Position numbers and translations under genes: made by a program
Shown here: piece by piece, positions 1-11,799 of the stretch
How the letters are laid out: every line of letters begins with the position of its first letter
Numbering within the stretch: position 1 is the stretch's first letter
Notes under the pieces: generated by a model
The model's input: only the letters and a program-made list of their open reading frames with translations
Told to the model about the DNA's origin: nothing
Database searches by the model: none
From: Panorpa germanica
Taxonomy: Eukaryota > Arthropoda > Insecta > Mecoptera > Panorpidae
Direction: 5' to 3'
Length of the DNA stretch: 64,000 bases
Assembly: GCA_963678705.1 (NCBI GenBank)
Contig: CAVMBN010000181.1
Span: 186,001-250,000 of the forward strand

Positions 1-430
1 GTGTATAGTGCTGCGGCATTGTACCACAGGATCAATCTTCCGGTTCCTCCATGCAAAGAACTATGTTATTGACGATGACGCGTTGTTGCAGAACTGTATC
101 TACAGAAGTGGTGCAGGTGATATCGGGGACAGTTTATTTAGATTAAAAATCACACATGCTAGAACTAAAAAAATCGAATTTTTAAGATTTAAAGTTATTG
201 CGACAAATTTTAAAGATTTAAAGTTAATGCGGCTGTAGGATAAAAGTCTGGAGACGATACCAAATGTATTGCCAAAGAGATAAATGCATATAAGCATAAG
301 CTCTGGCAATACAGATGGGACTTAATAAAAAAAGTAAGACCTACGTATTGGTTTACAAGGACGTTAATATTGCTTTGCAACACATGTGGTCCTATCTACT
401 ATGTGTGTGATCGGCTCCTGTTACTTTAGG
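1..430 (+). pseudogene. U0: R1-clade RT fragment, 3' part only
   Basis: The 5' part lies outside the window. The remaining sequence covers the stretch equivalent to ASAWYHRI..., the frame-shifted TR.CRTVSTE segment and the terminal WQ.RWD...GRPTYWF segment of R1-type ORF2. Part of the middle has been lost, so the lysine-rich tail 'NFKDLKLMR' is reached early. No function is expected. Confidence 0.75.
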
Positions 431-1080
431 TGAAAAATGTGATCAAAATTAAGAAATTAATTACGGAAAAAAATAAATAAATTATATGAATACTTTTCCT
501 AACAAAAAGTATTTAAGTTTGTTTTAAATTTGTGTTAATTTACTCTAAACAAAGTGTTATTACAAAAGTTTGACAGTTGGAAACCAGTGTTAAAATGAAT
601 TTTTCATTACGCGTACACGCGGTTTTATAAACATAACCCCAAAGTTGTAACTTTGTTGTTTGATATAAGACATTAATAAGTGCGATAGACAAAAACAGTG
701 ATACCAATTAGGTTATTAGGGTTAGTGCTAAAACATCAAGTGGTTAAGAAATTCCAGAAATCTGTAGAGCTATATAAGGAAGACCTTATATAAACACTAC
801 AAATATACGGAATACAAAAGGTTGCCGCCCACTATTAAGTAACTCGATTAACATTAACTATAAATAATATTAAAACATAAGAATTAGTTTATATAAATGC
901 GTGTTTTAAATAAAAAAGAAAGTGTATTAATTGTTATAAGTGATTAGGTAAACAATATATGCGGTTTTCTTGAAAATAGTGATTGATCGTTCATGAACAA
1001 TCAATGGTAACAAACAAATGGTAAGTAAGTAAGCTTAAGAACAAGTATGTACATGAGATATTTATAGAAGTTTTATTCAG
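431..1080 (+). other. Array spacer, typical form
   Basis: This non-coding spacer of about 650 bp is repeated in every unit. In order it holds an AT-rich stretch, the string TTTGACAGTTGGAAACCAG, the CG-rich dyad CGCGTACACGCG near 610-622, a TATA-like TATATAAGG near 771, and a 24-bp near-perfect palindrome at 982-1005 centred on GTTCATGAAC. It ends with 'aatggtaagtaagt', which resembles a splice donor. I see no reading frame of note in it. The spacers of the later units have the same order of landmarks and are not listed one by one. Confidence 0.8.
982..1005. repeat. 24-bp palindrome in the array spacer (representative copy)
   Basis: The two 12-bp arms start ATTGAT and meet at GTTCA/TGAAC. Only one base pair of the twelve fails to match (C opposite A). 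Further copies are at 1867-1890 and 35969-35992 and in most other spacers, some with substitutions (for example TGAATAATCA in U14, U18, U24 and U29). It could be a protein-binding dyad or a hairpin. The half-site GTTCA resembles nuclear-receptor half-sites, but the usual one-base spacer is absent, so that reading is weak. Confidence 0.7.
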
Positions 1081-1577
1081 TGTGCCTTTGATACTGTCTG
1101 GTGGCCAAGTGACCTTCAAAGAATTAGGCCGGCAAAAACCTCTAGGTACGTCTACTGCGCTATGGAGAACTATTTTCATTGTCGAACAATAAATTTACAA
1201 ATCGATTACCGTTCCATGACAAGGCAACTATCTAAAGGTTGTCCTCAGCGATCCGTAATAAGGCCTGAGCTCTGGAACTTGGTATTCGACGAGAACTTTG
1301 TTTCTCACTCGAAAGGTTGTGTAATCGTATGTTTTGCCAACGATAATGTGATCCTTATCGGTGCAAATAGTAGAGAACATCTAGAAAGCCGTTCTCGACC
1401 TGCTATAGATTAAATCTGTAGTTTCTTGAATCTACAAAGCTACGAAACAAATACGGTAACAACGAATAATAAACTTGTAACACACCTTGCGCGTATCACA
1501 AGGACGGAATGGAGCTTAAACTTGGCAACTATGCCGACACTATACAAGGGGCATTTATGCCAATTGTTGTGTATAGA
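1081..1577 (+). pseudogene. U1: R1-clade RT fragment, truncated 0.88-kb unit
   Basis: Begins at the CAFD.VWWP motif A region and includes SKGCPQRS and CFANDN (the FADD dyad has become AND). It is interrupted by a stop after SRPAID. The fragment stops at 'gtgtatag' and joins directly to 'acaaaaagagtgataataatt' of the spacer, so the entire C-terminal part and about half of the spacer are missing. Confidence 0.8.
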
Positions 1578-1960
1578 CAAAAAGAGTGATAATAATTAGG
1601 TTAGTGTTAGTGCTAAAACATCAAGTGGTTAAGGAATTTAAGAAATCTGTAGAGCTATATAAGGAAGACCTCATATAAACACTAAAAATATACTGAAGAC
1701 AAAAGGTTGCCGCCCACTATCAAGTAAGTCGATTACCATTAACTATAAATAATAATAAAACATAAGAATTAGTTTTTATAAATGCGTGTTTCAAATAATA
1801 AAGAGAGTGTATTAATTGTTATAAGTGAATAAGTGAACAATATATGCGGTTTTCTTGAAAATAGTGATTGATCGTTCATGAACAATCAATGGTAACAAAC
1901 AAATGGTAAGTTAGTAGGCTTAAGAACAAGTATGTACATGAGATATTTATAGAAATTCAG

Positions 1961-2457
1961 TGTGCCTTTGATACTGTCTGGTGGCCAAGTGACCTTCAAA
2001 GAATTAGACCGGCAAACACCTCTAGGTACGTCTACTGCGCTATGGAGAACTATTTTCATTGTCGATCATTAATTTTACAAACCGATTACCCTTCCATAAA
2101 AAGGCAACTATCTAAAGGTTGTCCTTAGCGATCCGTAATGGGGCCTGAGCTCTGGAATATGGTATTCGACGAGAACTTTGTTTCTCACTCGAAAGGTTGT
2201 GTAAACGTATGTTTTGCCAACGATAATATGATCCTTATCGGTGCAAATAGTAGAGAACAACTAGAAAGCCGTTCTCGACCTGCTATAGATAAAATCTGTA
2301 GTTTCTTGAAGCTACAATGCTACGAAACAAATACGGTAACAACGAATGATAAACTTGTAACACACCTTGCGCGTGTCACAAGGACGGAATGGAGCTTAAA
2401 CTCGGCAACTATGCCGACACTATACAAGGGGGCATTTATGCCAATTGTTGTGTGTAG
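1961..2457 (+). pseudogene. U2: R1-clade RT fragment, truncated 0.88-kb unit
   Basis: A near copy of U1 about 880 bp downstream, with the same deletion junction. An open stretch at 2138-2470 (110 codons) covers GPELWNMVFDEN, CFANDNMILIGANSRE and RVTRTEWSLNSATMPTLYKGAF. The catalytic FADD is again AND. A stop precedes GPEL where other copies read CPQRS. Confidence 0.8.
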
Positions 2458-2630
2458 ACAAAAAAAGTGATAATAATTAGGTTAGTGTTAGTGCTAAAAC
2501 ATCAAGTGGTTAAGGAATTCAAGAAATCTGTAGAGCTATATAAGGAAGACCTCATATAAACACTACAAATATACGGAAGACAAAAGGTTGCCGCCCACTA
2601 TCAAGTAAGTCGATTTTTATTAACTATAAA

Positions 2631-3684
2631 TGTAGTATATTTTCTACATTTGTAGTTTAGAATTGCAACCATCCCGGTTGACGCCTACAATTTGTAGTAT
2701 AGAATCTAAACCAATACTGTTAAAACAATCATTTGCAGTGTAAGATAACAATATAGTTTATTTTAAACGAGTAAACACATAATTTGAATATTAATAGTTC
2801 ATTTAATTATTCCACGTAGTTATACAATTACATCTGAATAAAGCGAATTAATCAAAATAAAGTTCACAAAGATAATTTCACTTGATTAAAATACAATACT
2901 CAAATTAAGTGTCCTTTTACAATGTTTTTGCGTGCAACACGTAATACGCAGTTTCGATAGTTCATAGTTAACAAACACAATGGTTTAACAATGATAAATA
3001 CACCCTAGTAATTAACATTACATTTGTATGCACAACTCTACTATTAACGCTGACAACAATAACAACTATTACACACAGTAATAAAGTTAACTGGATTTCA
3101 ATTCACAAATAATAATAACACTCGTTAATATATCTATTTTGTTGAATTAACTTAAAACATCATACACTCTGTGTATCTCTGTTGATCGCCATTTTACAAT
3201 CTAGTCTATACTTTACGATAATCAAATGTTATAACTAATAACAATGATTACTATTTTCCAATCTAGTCCATATTACACGATAATCAAATATTATAACTAA
3301 TAACATTGATCACTGTTTAAATGATATTAACACCCGTTAATATTACTTAAACTCACAAAATAACAGCACTATACAAACTTATGTATTCTACTTGTCGCCA
3401 TTTTCTCTAACTGTTGCTTGTACCACAAGTGCCACACTCTACGTGTCGTCATCTCTTTAGCCAGCGAACGTGGTTCTGATGCGTTCTCCTTTGGCGTTCA
3501 CTTTGGCGTTCACTAAGCATGTTCTAGCGAACGGCTTAGAGGGTCTGCAAGCAGTTCTTTTAAAGCATTCAAATATCTCTCGATCTTAGCAAAGATCTTA
3601 ACCTATTCTACAGTTTTCTTATTATTACTATTTCTTAAAACTAATTATATTTAAACTTAAACTAATCTTAAAAAATATCCCACA
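2631..3684. mobile_element. Probable solo LTR (or non-autonomous transposon) in a spacer
   Basis: A 1,054-bp block found only once in the window interrupts the conserved spacer string 'aactataaataatatta'. It begins TGTAGTATATTTT and ends AAATATCCCACA, so it has the TG...CA ends of an LTR with weak terminal inverted similarity (TGT.G.ATATTTT). It is flanked by a 4-bp duplication TAAA (2627-2630 and 3685-3688). No coding potential is seen. It has an internal 62-bp imperfect tandem duplication near 3197-3320 and a doubled TTGGCGTTCACT near 3492-3516. A long MITE-like element is the alternative. Confidence 0.6.
3197..3320. repeat. 62-bp imperfect tandem duplication inside the solo LTR
   Basis: Two adjacent copies begin CAATCTAGTC and share ACGATAATCAAAT and TATAACTAATAACA, spaced 62 bp apart with a few substitutions. 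The block is part of the single-copy insertion and does not occur in the array units. Confidence 0.75.
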
Positions 3685-3899
3685 TAAATAATATTAAAAC
3701 ATAAGAATTAGTTTATGTAAATGCGTGTTTTAAATAATAAGGAGTGTGTATTATATGTTATAAGTGATTAAGTGAACAATATATGCGGTTTTCTTGGAAA
3801 TAGTGATTGAACGTTTATGAACAATCAATAATTACAAACAAATGGTAAGTAAGTAGGCTTAAGTACAAGGATGTACATGAGATATTTATATAAATTCAG

Positions 3900-4843
3900 T
3901 GTGCCTTTGATAATGTCTGGTGGCCAAGTGACCTTCAAAGAATTAGACCGGCAAAAACCTCTAGGTACGTCTACTGCGCTATGGAGAACTATTTTCATTG
4001 TCGAACATTAATTTTACAAACCGATTACCGTTCCATGAAAAGGCAACTATCTACAGGTTATCCTCAGCGATCCGTAATGGGGCCTGAGCTCTGAAACATG
4101 GTATTCGACGAGAACTATGTTTCTTACTCGAAAGGTTGTGTAAACGTATGTTTTGCCAACGATAATGTGATTCTTATCAGTGCAAATAAAAGAGAACAAC
4201 TAGAAAGCCGTTCTTGACCTAATATAGATAAAATCTGTAGTTTAATGAAGCTACAAAGCTACGAAACAAATATGGTAACAACGAATGATAAACTTGTAAC
4301 ACACCTTGCGCGTGTCACAATGACGGAATGGAGCTTAAACTCGGCAACTAAACGGACACTTTACAAGGGGGCATTCATGCCAATGGTTGTGTAGAGTGCA
4401 TCGGCATAGCACCACAGAATCAATCTTCCGGATCCTCCATGCAAAGAACTTTGTTATTGACGATGACGCGTTATTGCAAAACTTTATCTACAGAAGTGGT
4501 GCAGGTGATATCGGGAACAATTTCTTTAGATTTAAAAATCACTTATGCACTCACTCAAGTACAAATTACGCTAGAACTAAAAAAATCAAATTTTGATGAT
4601 TTAAGGTTAATGCGACAAATTTCGAGGATTTAAAGTTAATGCGGCTGTAGGATAAAATTCTGGAGACGATACCAAATGTATTGCCAAAGAGATGAATGCA
4701 TATATGCATAAGCTCTGGCAAGACAGATGGGACTTACTAAAAAAAGAAAGACCTACGTATTGGTTTACAAGGACGTTAATATTGCTTTGCAACACAAGTG
4801 GTCCCTATCTACTATGTGTGTGATCGGCTCCTGCTACTTTAGG
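3900..4843 (+). pseudogene. U3: R1-clade RT fragment, long unit
   Basis: Long form that retains the middle of RT (CFANDN in place of FADD). A stop replaces W in GPELW, and further stops follow LESRS and in the C-terminal frame. The C-terminal WQ.RWD...RPTYWF segment is present. The spacer just before it is the one interrupted by the solo LTR. Confidence 0.85.
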
Positions 4844-5487
4844 TGAAAAAAGTAATTAAAAGTGAGGAATTAATTACGGAAAAAAATTAAATAAATTATA
4901 TGAATACTTTTTCTAACGAAAAGTATTCAAGTTTATTTTAAATTTGTGTTAATTTACCCTAAACAAAGTGTATTTACAAAAGTTTGACAATTGGAAATCA
5001 GTGTTAAAAACGAATTTTTCATTACGCGTACACCCGGTCTTATAAACATAACCTCAAAATTGTAACTTTGTTGTTTGATATAAGACATTAATAAGTGCGA
5101 TAGACAAAAACAGTGATAATAATTAGGAAAGTGTTAGTGCTAAAACATTAAGTGTTGAAGAAGTTTAAGAAATCTGTGGAGCTATATAAGGAAGACCTCA
5201 TATAAACACTACAAATATACGGAAGACAAAAGGTTGCCGCCCACTATCAAGTAAGTCAATTAACAATAACTATAAATAATATTAAAATATAAGAACTAGT
5301 TTATATAAATGCGTGTTTCAAATAATAAAGAGAGTGTATTAATTGTTATAAGTGATAAGGTAAACAATATATGCGGTTTTCTTGAAAATAGTGATTGGTC
5401 GTTCATGAACAATCAATGGTAACAAACAAATGGTAAGTAAGTAGGCTTAAGAACAAGTATGTACATGAGATATTTATAGAAATTCAG

Positions 5488-6430
5488 TGTGCCTTTAATA
5501 AAGTCTGGTGGCCAAGTGACCTTCAAAGAATTAGGCCTGCAAGAACCTCTAGGTACGTCTACTGCGCTATGGAGAACTATTTTCATTGTCGAACATTAAT
5601 TTTACAAACCGATTACCGTTCCATAAAAAGGCAAATATCTAAAGGGTGTCCTCAGCGATTCGTAATGGGGCCTGAGCTCTGAAACATGGTATTCGACGAG
5701 AACTGTGTTTCTCACTCGAAAGGTTGTGTAAACGTATGTTTTGCCGACGAAAATGTGATTCTTATCGGTTCAAATAGTAGAGAACAACTAGAAAGCTGTT
5801 CTTGACCTGCTGTAGGTAAAATCTGTAGTTTCTTAAAGCTACAAAGCTACGAAACAAATACGGTAACAACGAATGATAAACTTGTAACACACCTTGCGCG
5901 TGTTACAAGGTCGGAATAGAGCTAAACTCGGCAACTATGCCGACACTATACAAGGGGGCATTTATGCCAATGGTTGTGTATAGTGCTTCGGCATGGTACC
6001 ACAGAATCAATCTTCCGGATCCTCCATGCAAGGAACTATGTTATTGACGTTAACGCGTTGTTGCAGAACTGTATCTACAGAAGTAGTGCAGGTGATATCG
6101 GCGACAATTTCTTTAGATTTAAAAATCACTCATACACTCACTCAAGTACAAACTACGCTAGAACTAAAGAAATCAAATTTTGATGATTTAAAGGTAATGC
6201 GACAAATTTCGAGGATTTAAAGTTAATGCAGCTGTAGGATAAAAGTCTGGAGACGATACCAAATGTATTGCCAAAGAGATGAATGCATATATGCATATGC
6301 TCTGGCAAGACAGATTGGACTTAATAGAAAAAGGAAGACCTACGTATTGGTTTACAAGGACGTTTATATTGCTTTGCAGCACAAGTGGTCCCTATCTACT
6401 ATGTGTGTGATCGGCTCCTGCTACTTTAAG
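5488..6430 (+). pseudogene. U4: R1-clade RT fragment, long unit
   Basis: Long form with FADE in place of FADD and a stop at the tryptophan of GPELW. Its upstream half (about 4860-5690) is nearly identical to about 8120-8940, which shows that U6 copied it. The sequence 'aggcctgcaagaacc' marks this pair. Confidence 0.85.
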
Positions 6431-7074
6431 TGAAAAAAGTGATTAAAAGTAAGAAATTAATTACGAAAAAAAATTAAATAAATTATATGAATACTTTTTT
6501 TAACGAAAAGTATTTAAGTTTGTTTTAAATTTGTGTTAATTTACCCTAAACAAAGTGTTTTTACAAAAGTTTGACAGTTGGAAACCAGTGTTAAAAACGA
6601 ATTTTATATTACGCGTACACGCGGTCTTATAAACATGACCTTAAAATTGTAACTTTGTTGTTTGATATAAGACATTAATAAGTGCGATAGACAAAAACAG
6701 TGATAATAATTAGGTTAGTGTTAAAGCTAAAACATTAAGTGGTAAAGGAATTCAAGAAATCTGTAGGGCTATATAAGGAAGACCTCATATAAACACTACA
6801 AATATACGGAAGACAAAAGGTTGCCGCCCACTATTAAGTAAGTAGATTAACAGTAATTATAAATAATATTAAAACATAAGAATTAGTTTATATAAATACG
6901 TATTTCAAATAATAAAGAGAGTGTATTGTTTGTTATAAGTGATTAAGTGAACAATATATGCGGTTTTCTTGGAAATAGTGATTGATCGTTTATGAACAAA
7001 AAATGGTAACAAACAAATGGTAAGTAAGTAGGCTTAAGAACAAGTATGTACATGAGATATTTATAGAAATTCAG

Positions 7075-8105
7075 TGTGCCTTTAATAATGTCTGGTGGCC
7101 AAGTGACCTTCAAAGAATTAGGCCGGCAAAACCTCTAGGTACGTCTACTACGCTATAAAGAACTATTTTCTTTGTCGAACATGAATTTTACAAATCGATT
7201 ACCGTTTCATGAAAAGGAAACAATCTAAAGGTTGTCCTTAGCGATCCGTAATTGGGCCTGAGCTCTGGAACATGGTATTCGACTAAAACTGTGTTTCTCA
7301 CTCAAAAGGTTGTGTAAACGTATGTTTTGCCGACGATAATGTGATCCTTATCAGTGCAAATATTAGAGAACAACTAGAAAGCCGTTCTCGACCTGCTATG
7401 GACAAAATCTGTACTTTCTTGAAGCTACAAAGCTACGAAACAAATACGGTAACAACGAATGATAAACTTGTAACACACTTTGCGTGTGGATAAAATCTGT
7501 ACTTTTTTGAAGCTACAAAGCTACTAAACAAATACGGTAACAACGAATAATAAACTTGTAACACACCTTGCGCGTGTCACAAGAACGGAATGAAGCTTAA
7601 ACTCGGCAACTATGCCGACACTATACAAGGGGGCATTTATGCTAATGGTTGTGTGTTGTGCTTCGGCATGGTACTACAGGATTATTCTTCCGGATCTTCC
7701 ATGCAAAGAACTATGTTATTGACGATGACGCGTTGTTGCAGAACTGTATCTACAGAAGTGGTGCAGGTGATATCGGGGACAGTTCTTTTAGATTTAAAAA
7801 TCACTCATGCATTCACTTAAGTACAAACTACGCTAGAACTGAAAAAATTAAATTTTGATGATTTAAAGTTAATGCGACAAATATCGATTATTTAAAGTTA
7901 ATGCGGCAGTAGGATAAAAGTCTGGAGACGATACCAAATGTATTGGCAAAGAGATGAATGCATATATGCATAAGCTCTGGCAAGACAGATGAAACCTAAT
8001 AGAAAAAGGAAGACCTACGTATTGGTTTACATGGACGTTAATATTGCTTTGCAACACAAGTGGTCCCTATCTACTATGTGTGTGATCGGCTCCTGCTACT
8101 TTAGG
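7075..8105 (+). pseudogene. U5: R1-clade RT fragment, long unit with internal 88-bp duplication
   Basis: Keeps CFADDN intact, but it has a stop in place of E in VFDE and a stop before the CPQRS region. An 88-bp tandem duplication (7401-7488 and 7489-7576) repeats the block 'aaaatctgtac ... cttgtaacacac', which lengthens the unit to about 1,675 bp. Confidence 0.85.
7401..7576 (+). repeat. 88-bp tandem duplication within U5
   Basis: Two adjacent copies of the segment from 'gacaaaatctgtac' to 'cacactttgcgtgtg' differ at several bases. The same duplication, at the same place, is found in U6 (9077 to about 9250), so U5 and U6 share this event by descent. Confidence 0.85.
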
Positions 8106-8749
8106 TGAAAAAAGTGATTAAAAGTGAGGAATTAATTACGGAAAAAAATTAAATAAATTATATGAATACTTTTTCTAACGAAAAGTATTCAAGTTTATTT
8201 TAAATTTGTGTTAATTTACCCTAAACAAAGTGTATTTACAAAAGTTTGACAATTGGAAATCAGTGTTAAAAACGAATTTTTCATTACGCGTACACCCGGT
8301 CTTATAAACATAACCTCAAAATTGTAACTTTGTTGTTTGATATAAGACATTAATAAGTGTGATAGACAAAAACAGTGATAATAATTAGGATAGTGTTAGT
8401 GCTAAAACATTAAGTGTTGAAGAAGTTTAAGAAATCTGTGGAGCTATATAAGGAAGACCTCATATAAACACTACAAATATACGGAAGACATAAGGTTGCC
8501 GCCCACTATCAAGTAAGTCAATTAACAATAACTATAAATAATATTAAAATATAAGAACTAGTTTATATAAATGCGTGTTTCAAATAATAAAGAGAGTGTA
8601 TTAATTGTTATAAGTGATAAGGTAAACAATATATGCGGTTTTCTTGAAAATAGTGATTAGTCGTTCATGAACAATCAATGGTAACAAACAAATGGTAAGT
8701 AAGTAGGCTTAAGAACAAGTATGTACATGAGATATTTATAGAAATTCAG

Positions 8750-9780
8750 TGTGCCTTTAATAAAGTCTGGTGGCCAAGTGACCTTCAAAGAATTAGGCCT
8801 GCAAGAACCTCTAGGTACGTCTACTGCGCTATGGAGAACTATTTTCATTGTCGAACATTAATTTTACAAACCGATTACCGTTCCATAAAAAGGCAAATAT
8901 CTAAAGGGTGTCCTCATCGATTCGTAATGGGGCCTGAGCTCTGGAACATGGTATTCGACTAAAACTGTGTTTCTCACTCAAAAGGTTGTGTAAACGTATG
9001 TTTTGCCGACGATAATGTGATCCTTATCAGTGCAAATATTAGAGAACAACTAGAAAGCCGTTCTCGACCTGCTATGGACAAAATCTGTACTTTCTTAAAG
9101 CTACAAAGCTACAAACAAATACGGTAACAACGAATGATAAACTTGTAACACACCTTGCGTGTGGATAAAATCTGTACTTTCTTAAAGCTACAAAGCTACT
9201 AAACAAATACGGTAACAACGAATAATAAACTTGTAACACACCTTGCGCGTGTCACAAGAACGGAATAAAGCTTAAACTCGGCAACTATGCCGACACTATT
9301 CAAGGGGGCATTTATGCTAATGGTTGTGTGTTGTGCTTCGGCATGGTACTACAGGATTATTCTTCCGGATCTTTCATGCAAAGTACTATGTTATTGACGA
9401 TGACGCGTTGTTGCAGAACTGTATCTACAGAAGTGGTGCAGGTGATATCGGGGACAGTTCTTTTAGATTTAAAAATCACTCATGCATTCACTTAAGTACA
9501 AACTACGGTAGAACTGAAAAAATCAAATTTTGATGATTTAAAGTTAATGCGACAAATATCGGTTATTTAAAGTTAATGCGGCAGTAGGATAAAAGTCTGG
9601 AGACGATACCAAATGTATTGGCAAAGAGATGAATGCATATATGCATAAGCTCTGGCAAGACAGATGAAACTTAATAGAAAAAGGAAGACCTACGTATTGG
9701 TTTACATGGACGTTAATATTGCTTTGCAACACAAGTGGTCCCTATCTACTATGTGTGTGATCAACTCCTGCTACTTTAGG
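8750..9780 (+). pseudogene. U6: R1-clade RT fragment, mosaic of U4 and U5
   Basis: The first part matches U4 (CCTGCAAGAACC, ATTCGTAATGGGG). From about 8942 onward it matches U5 (CTCTGGAAC, GACTAAAACTG, the 88-bp duplication). The changeover lies within roughly 15 bp around 8928-8942. FADD is intact, but the frame is broken in the same way as U5. Confidence 0.88.
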
Positions 9781-10424
9781 TGAAAAAAGTGATTAAAAGT
9801 GAGAAAATAATTATGGAAAAAAATTAAATAAATTATATGAATACTTTTTCTAACAAAAAGTATTGAAGTTTGTTTTAAATTTGTGGTAATTTACCCTAAA
9901 CAAAGTGTTTTTACAAAAGTTTGACAGTTGGAAAGCAGTGTTAAAAACATATTTTTCTTTACGCGTACACGCGGTCTTATAAACATAACCTCAAAATTGT
10001 AACTTTGTAGTTTGATATAAGCCATTAATAAGTGCGATAGACAAAAAAAGTGATAATAATTAGGTTAGTGTTAGTGCTAAAACATCAAGTGGTTAAGAAA
10101 TTAAAGAAATCTGTAGAGCTATATAAGGAAGACCTCATATAAACACTACAAATATACGGAAGACAAAAGGTTGCTGCCAACTATCAAGTAAGTCGATTAA
10201 CATTAACTATAAATAATATTAAAACATAAGAATTAGTTTATATAAATGCGTGTTTGAAATAATAAAGAGAGTGTATTAATTGTTATAAGTGATTAAGTGA
10301 ACAACATATGCGGTTTTCTTGAAAATAGTGATTGATCGTTCTTGAACAATCAATTGTAACAAACAAATGGTAAGTAAGTAGGCTTAAGTACAAGTATGTA
10401 CATGAGATATTTATAGAAATTCAG

Positions 10425-11157
10425 TGTGCCTTTGATAATGTCTGGTGGCCAAGTGACCTTCAAAGAATTAGGCCGGCAAAAACCTCTAGGTACGTCTACT
10501 GCGCTATGGAGAACTATTTTCATTGTCGAACAATAATTTTACAAACCGATTACCGTTCCATGAAAAGGCATCTATCTAAAAATTGTCCTCAGCGATCCGT
10601 AATGGGGCCTGAGCTCACCTTGCGCGTGTCACAAGGATGGAATGGACCTCAAACTCGGCAACTATGCCGACACTATACAAGGGGGCATTTATGCTAATGG
10701 TTGTGTATTGTGCTTCAGCATGGTACCACAAAATCAATCTTTCGGATCCTCCATGCAAAAAACTATGTTATTGACGATGACGCGTTGTTGCAGAACTGTA
10801 TCTACAGAAGTGGTGCTGGTGATATCGGGTACAATTCTTTTAGATTTAAATATCACTTATGCACTTACTCAAGTACAAATTACGCTAGAACTAAAAAAAA
10901 CAAATTTTGATGATTTAAAGTTAATGCGACAAATTTCGAGGATTTAAAGTTAATGCGGCTGTAGGATAAAATTCTGGAGACGATACCAAATGTATTGTTA
11001 ATGAGATGAATGCGTATATGCATAAGCTCTGGCAAGACAGATATGATTAATTAGAAAAAGGAATACCTACGTATTGGTTTACAAGGACGTTAATATTGCT
11101 TTGCAACACAAGTGGTCCCTATTTACTATGTGTGTGATCGGCTCCTGCTACTTTAGG
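10425..11157 (+). pseudogene. U7: R1-clade RT fragment, short unit
   Basis: First copy of the short form: GAGCTC of GPEL is joined directly to ACCTTGCGCGTG, which removes 211 bp including the FADD motif and shifts the frame. A small open stretch at 10506-10697 runs through the junction. The RT tail frame (10642-10947) carries TR.CRTVSTE and a lysine-rich end. Confidence 0.85.
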
Positions 11158-11799
11158 TGAAAAATGTGATTAAAAGTGAGAAATTAATTACGGAAAAAAA
11201 TTAAATAAATTATTTGAATACTTTTTCTAACGAAAAGTATTTAAGTTTGTTTGAAATTTGTGTTAATTTACCCTAAACAAAGTGTTTTTACAAAAGTTTG
11301 ACAGTTGGAAACCAGTGTTAAAAACGAATTATTCATTACGCGTAAACGCGGTCCTATAAACATAACCTCAAAATTGTAACATTGTTGTTTGACATTAGAC
11401 ATTATTAAGTGCGATAGACAAAAAAGTGATAATAATTAGGTTAGTGTTAGTGCTAAAACATCAAGTGGTTAAGAAATTCAAGAAATCTGTAGAGCTCATT
11501 AGGAAGACCTCATATAAACACTACAAATATACAGAAGACAAAAGGTTTCCGCCCACTATCAAGTAAGTCAATTAACAATAACCATAAATAATATTAAAAC
11601 ATAAGAATTAGTTTATATAAATGCGTGTTTCAAAAAAAAAAAAAAGTGTATTAATTGTTATAAGTGATTAAGTGAACAATATATGCGGTTTTCTTGGAAA
11701 TAGTGATTGATCGTTCATGAACAATCAATGGTAACAAACAAATGGTAAGTAAGTAGGCTTAAGTAAAAGTATGTACATGAGATATTTGTAGAAATTAGG

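Noticed and set aside
1017..1080. Possible 55-62-nt intron: ATG followed by GTAAGTAAG and ending TTCAG just before TGTGCCTTTGAT, repeated in all units
   Set aside because: The bases at the supposed acceptor encode FIEIQ of RT motif A in continuous frame with CAFDN, so the sequence is colinear coding text of the parent element. The donor-like string is best taken as chance.
4607..4795. Conserved 62-codon minus-strand frames near the end of most units (MLQSNINVL...)
   Set aside because: They are antisense to the WQ.RWD...RPTYWF coding text of the RT fragment and persist only because the array is repetitive.
11632..11645. Poly-A run as a retrotransposon 3' tail
   Set aside because: It lies in the middle of a spacer, replacing 'ataataaagag', with array sequence continuing on both sides; simple slippage is enough.
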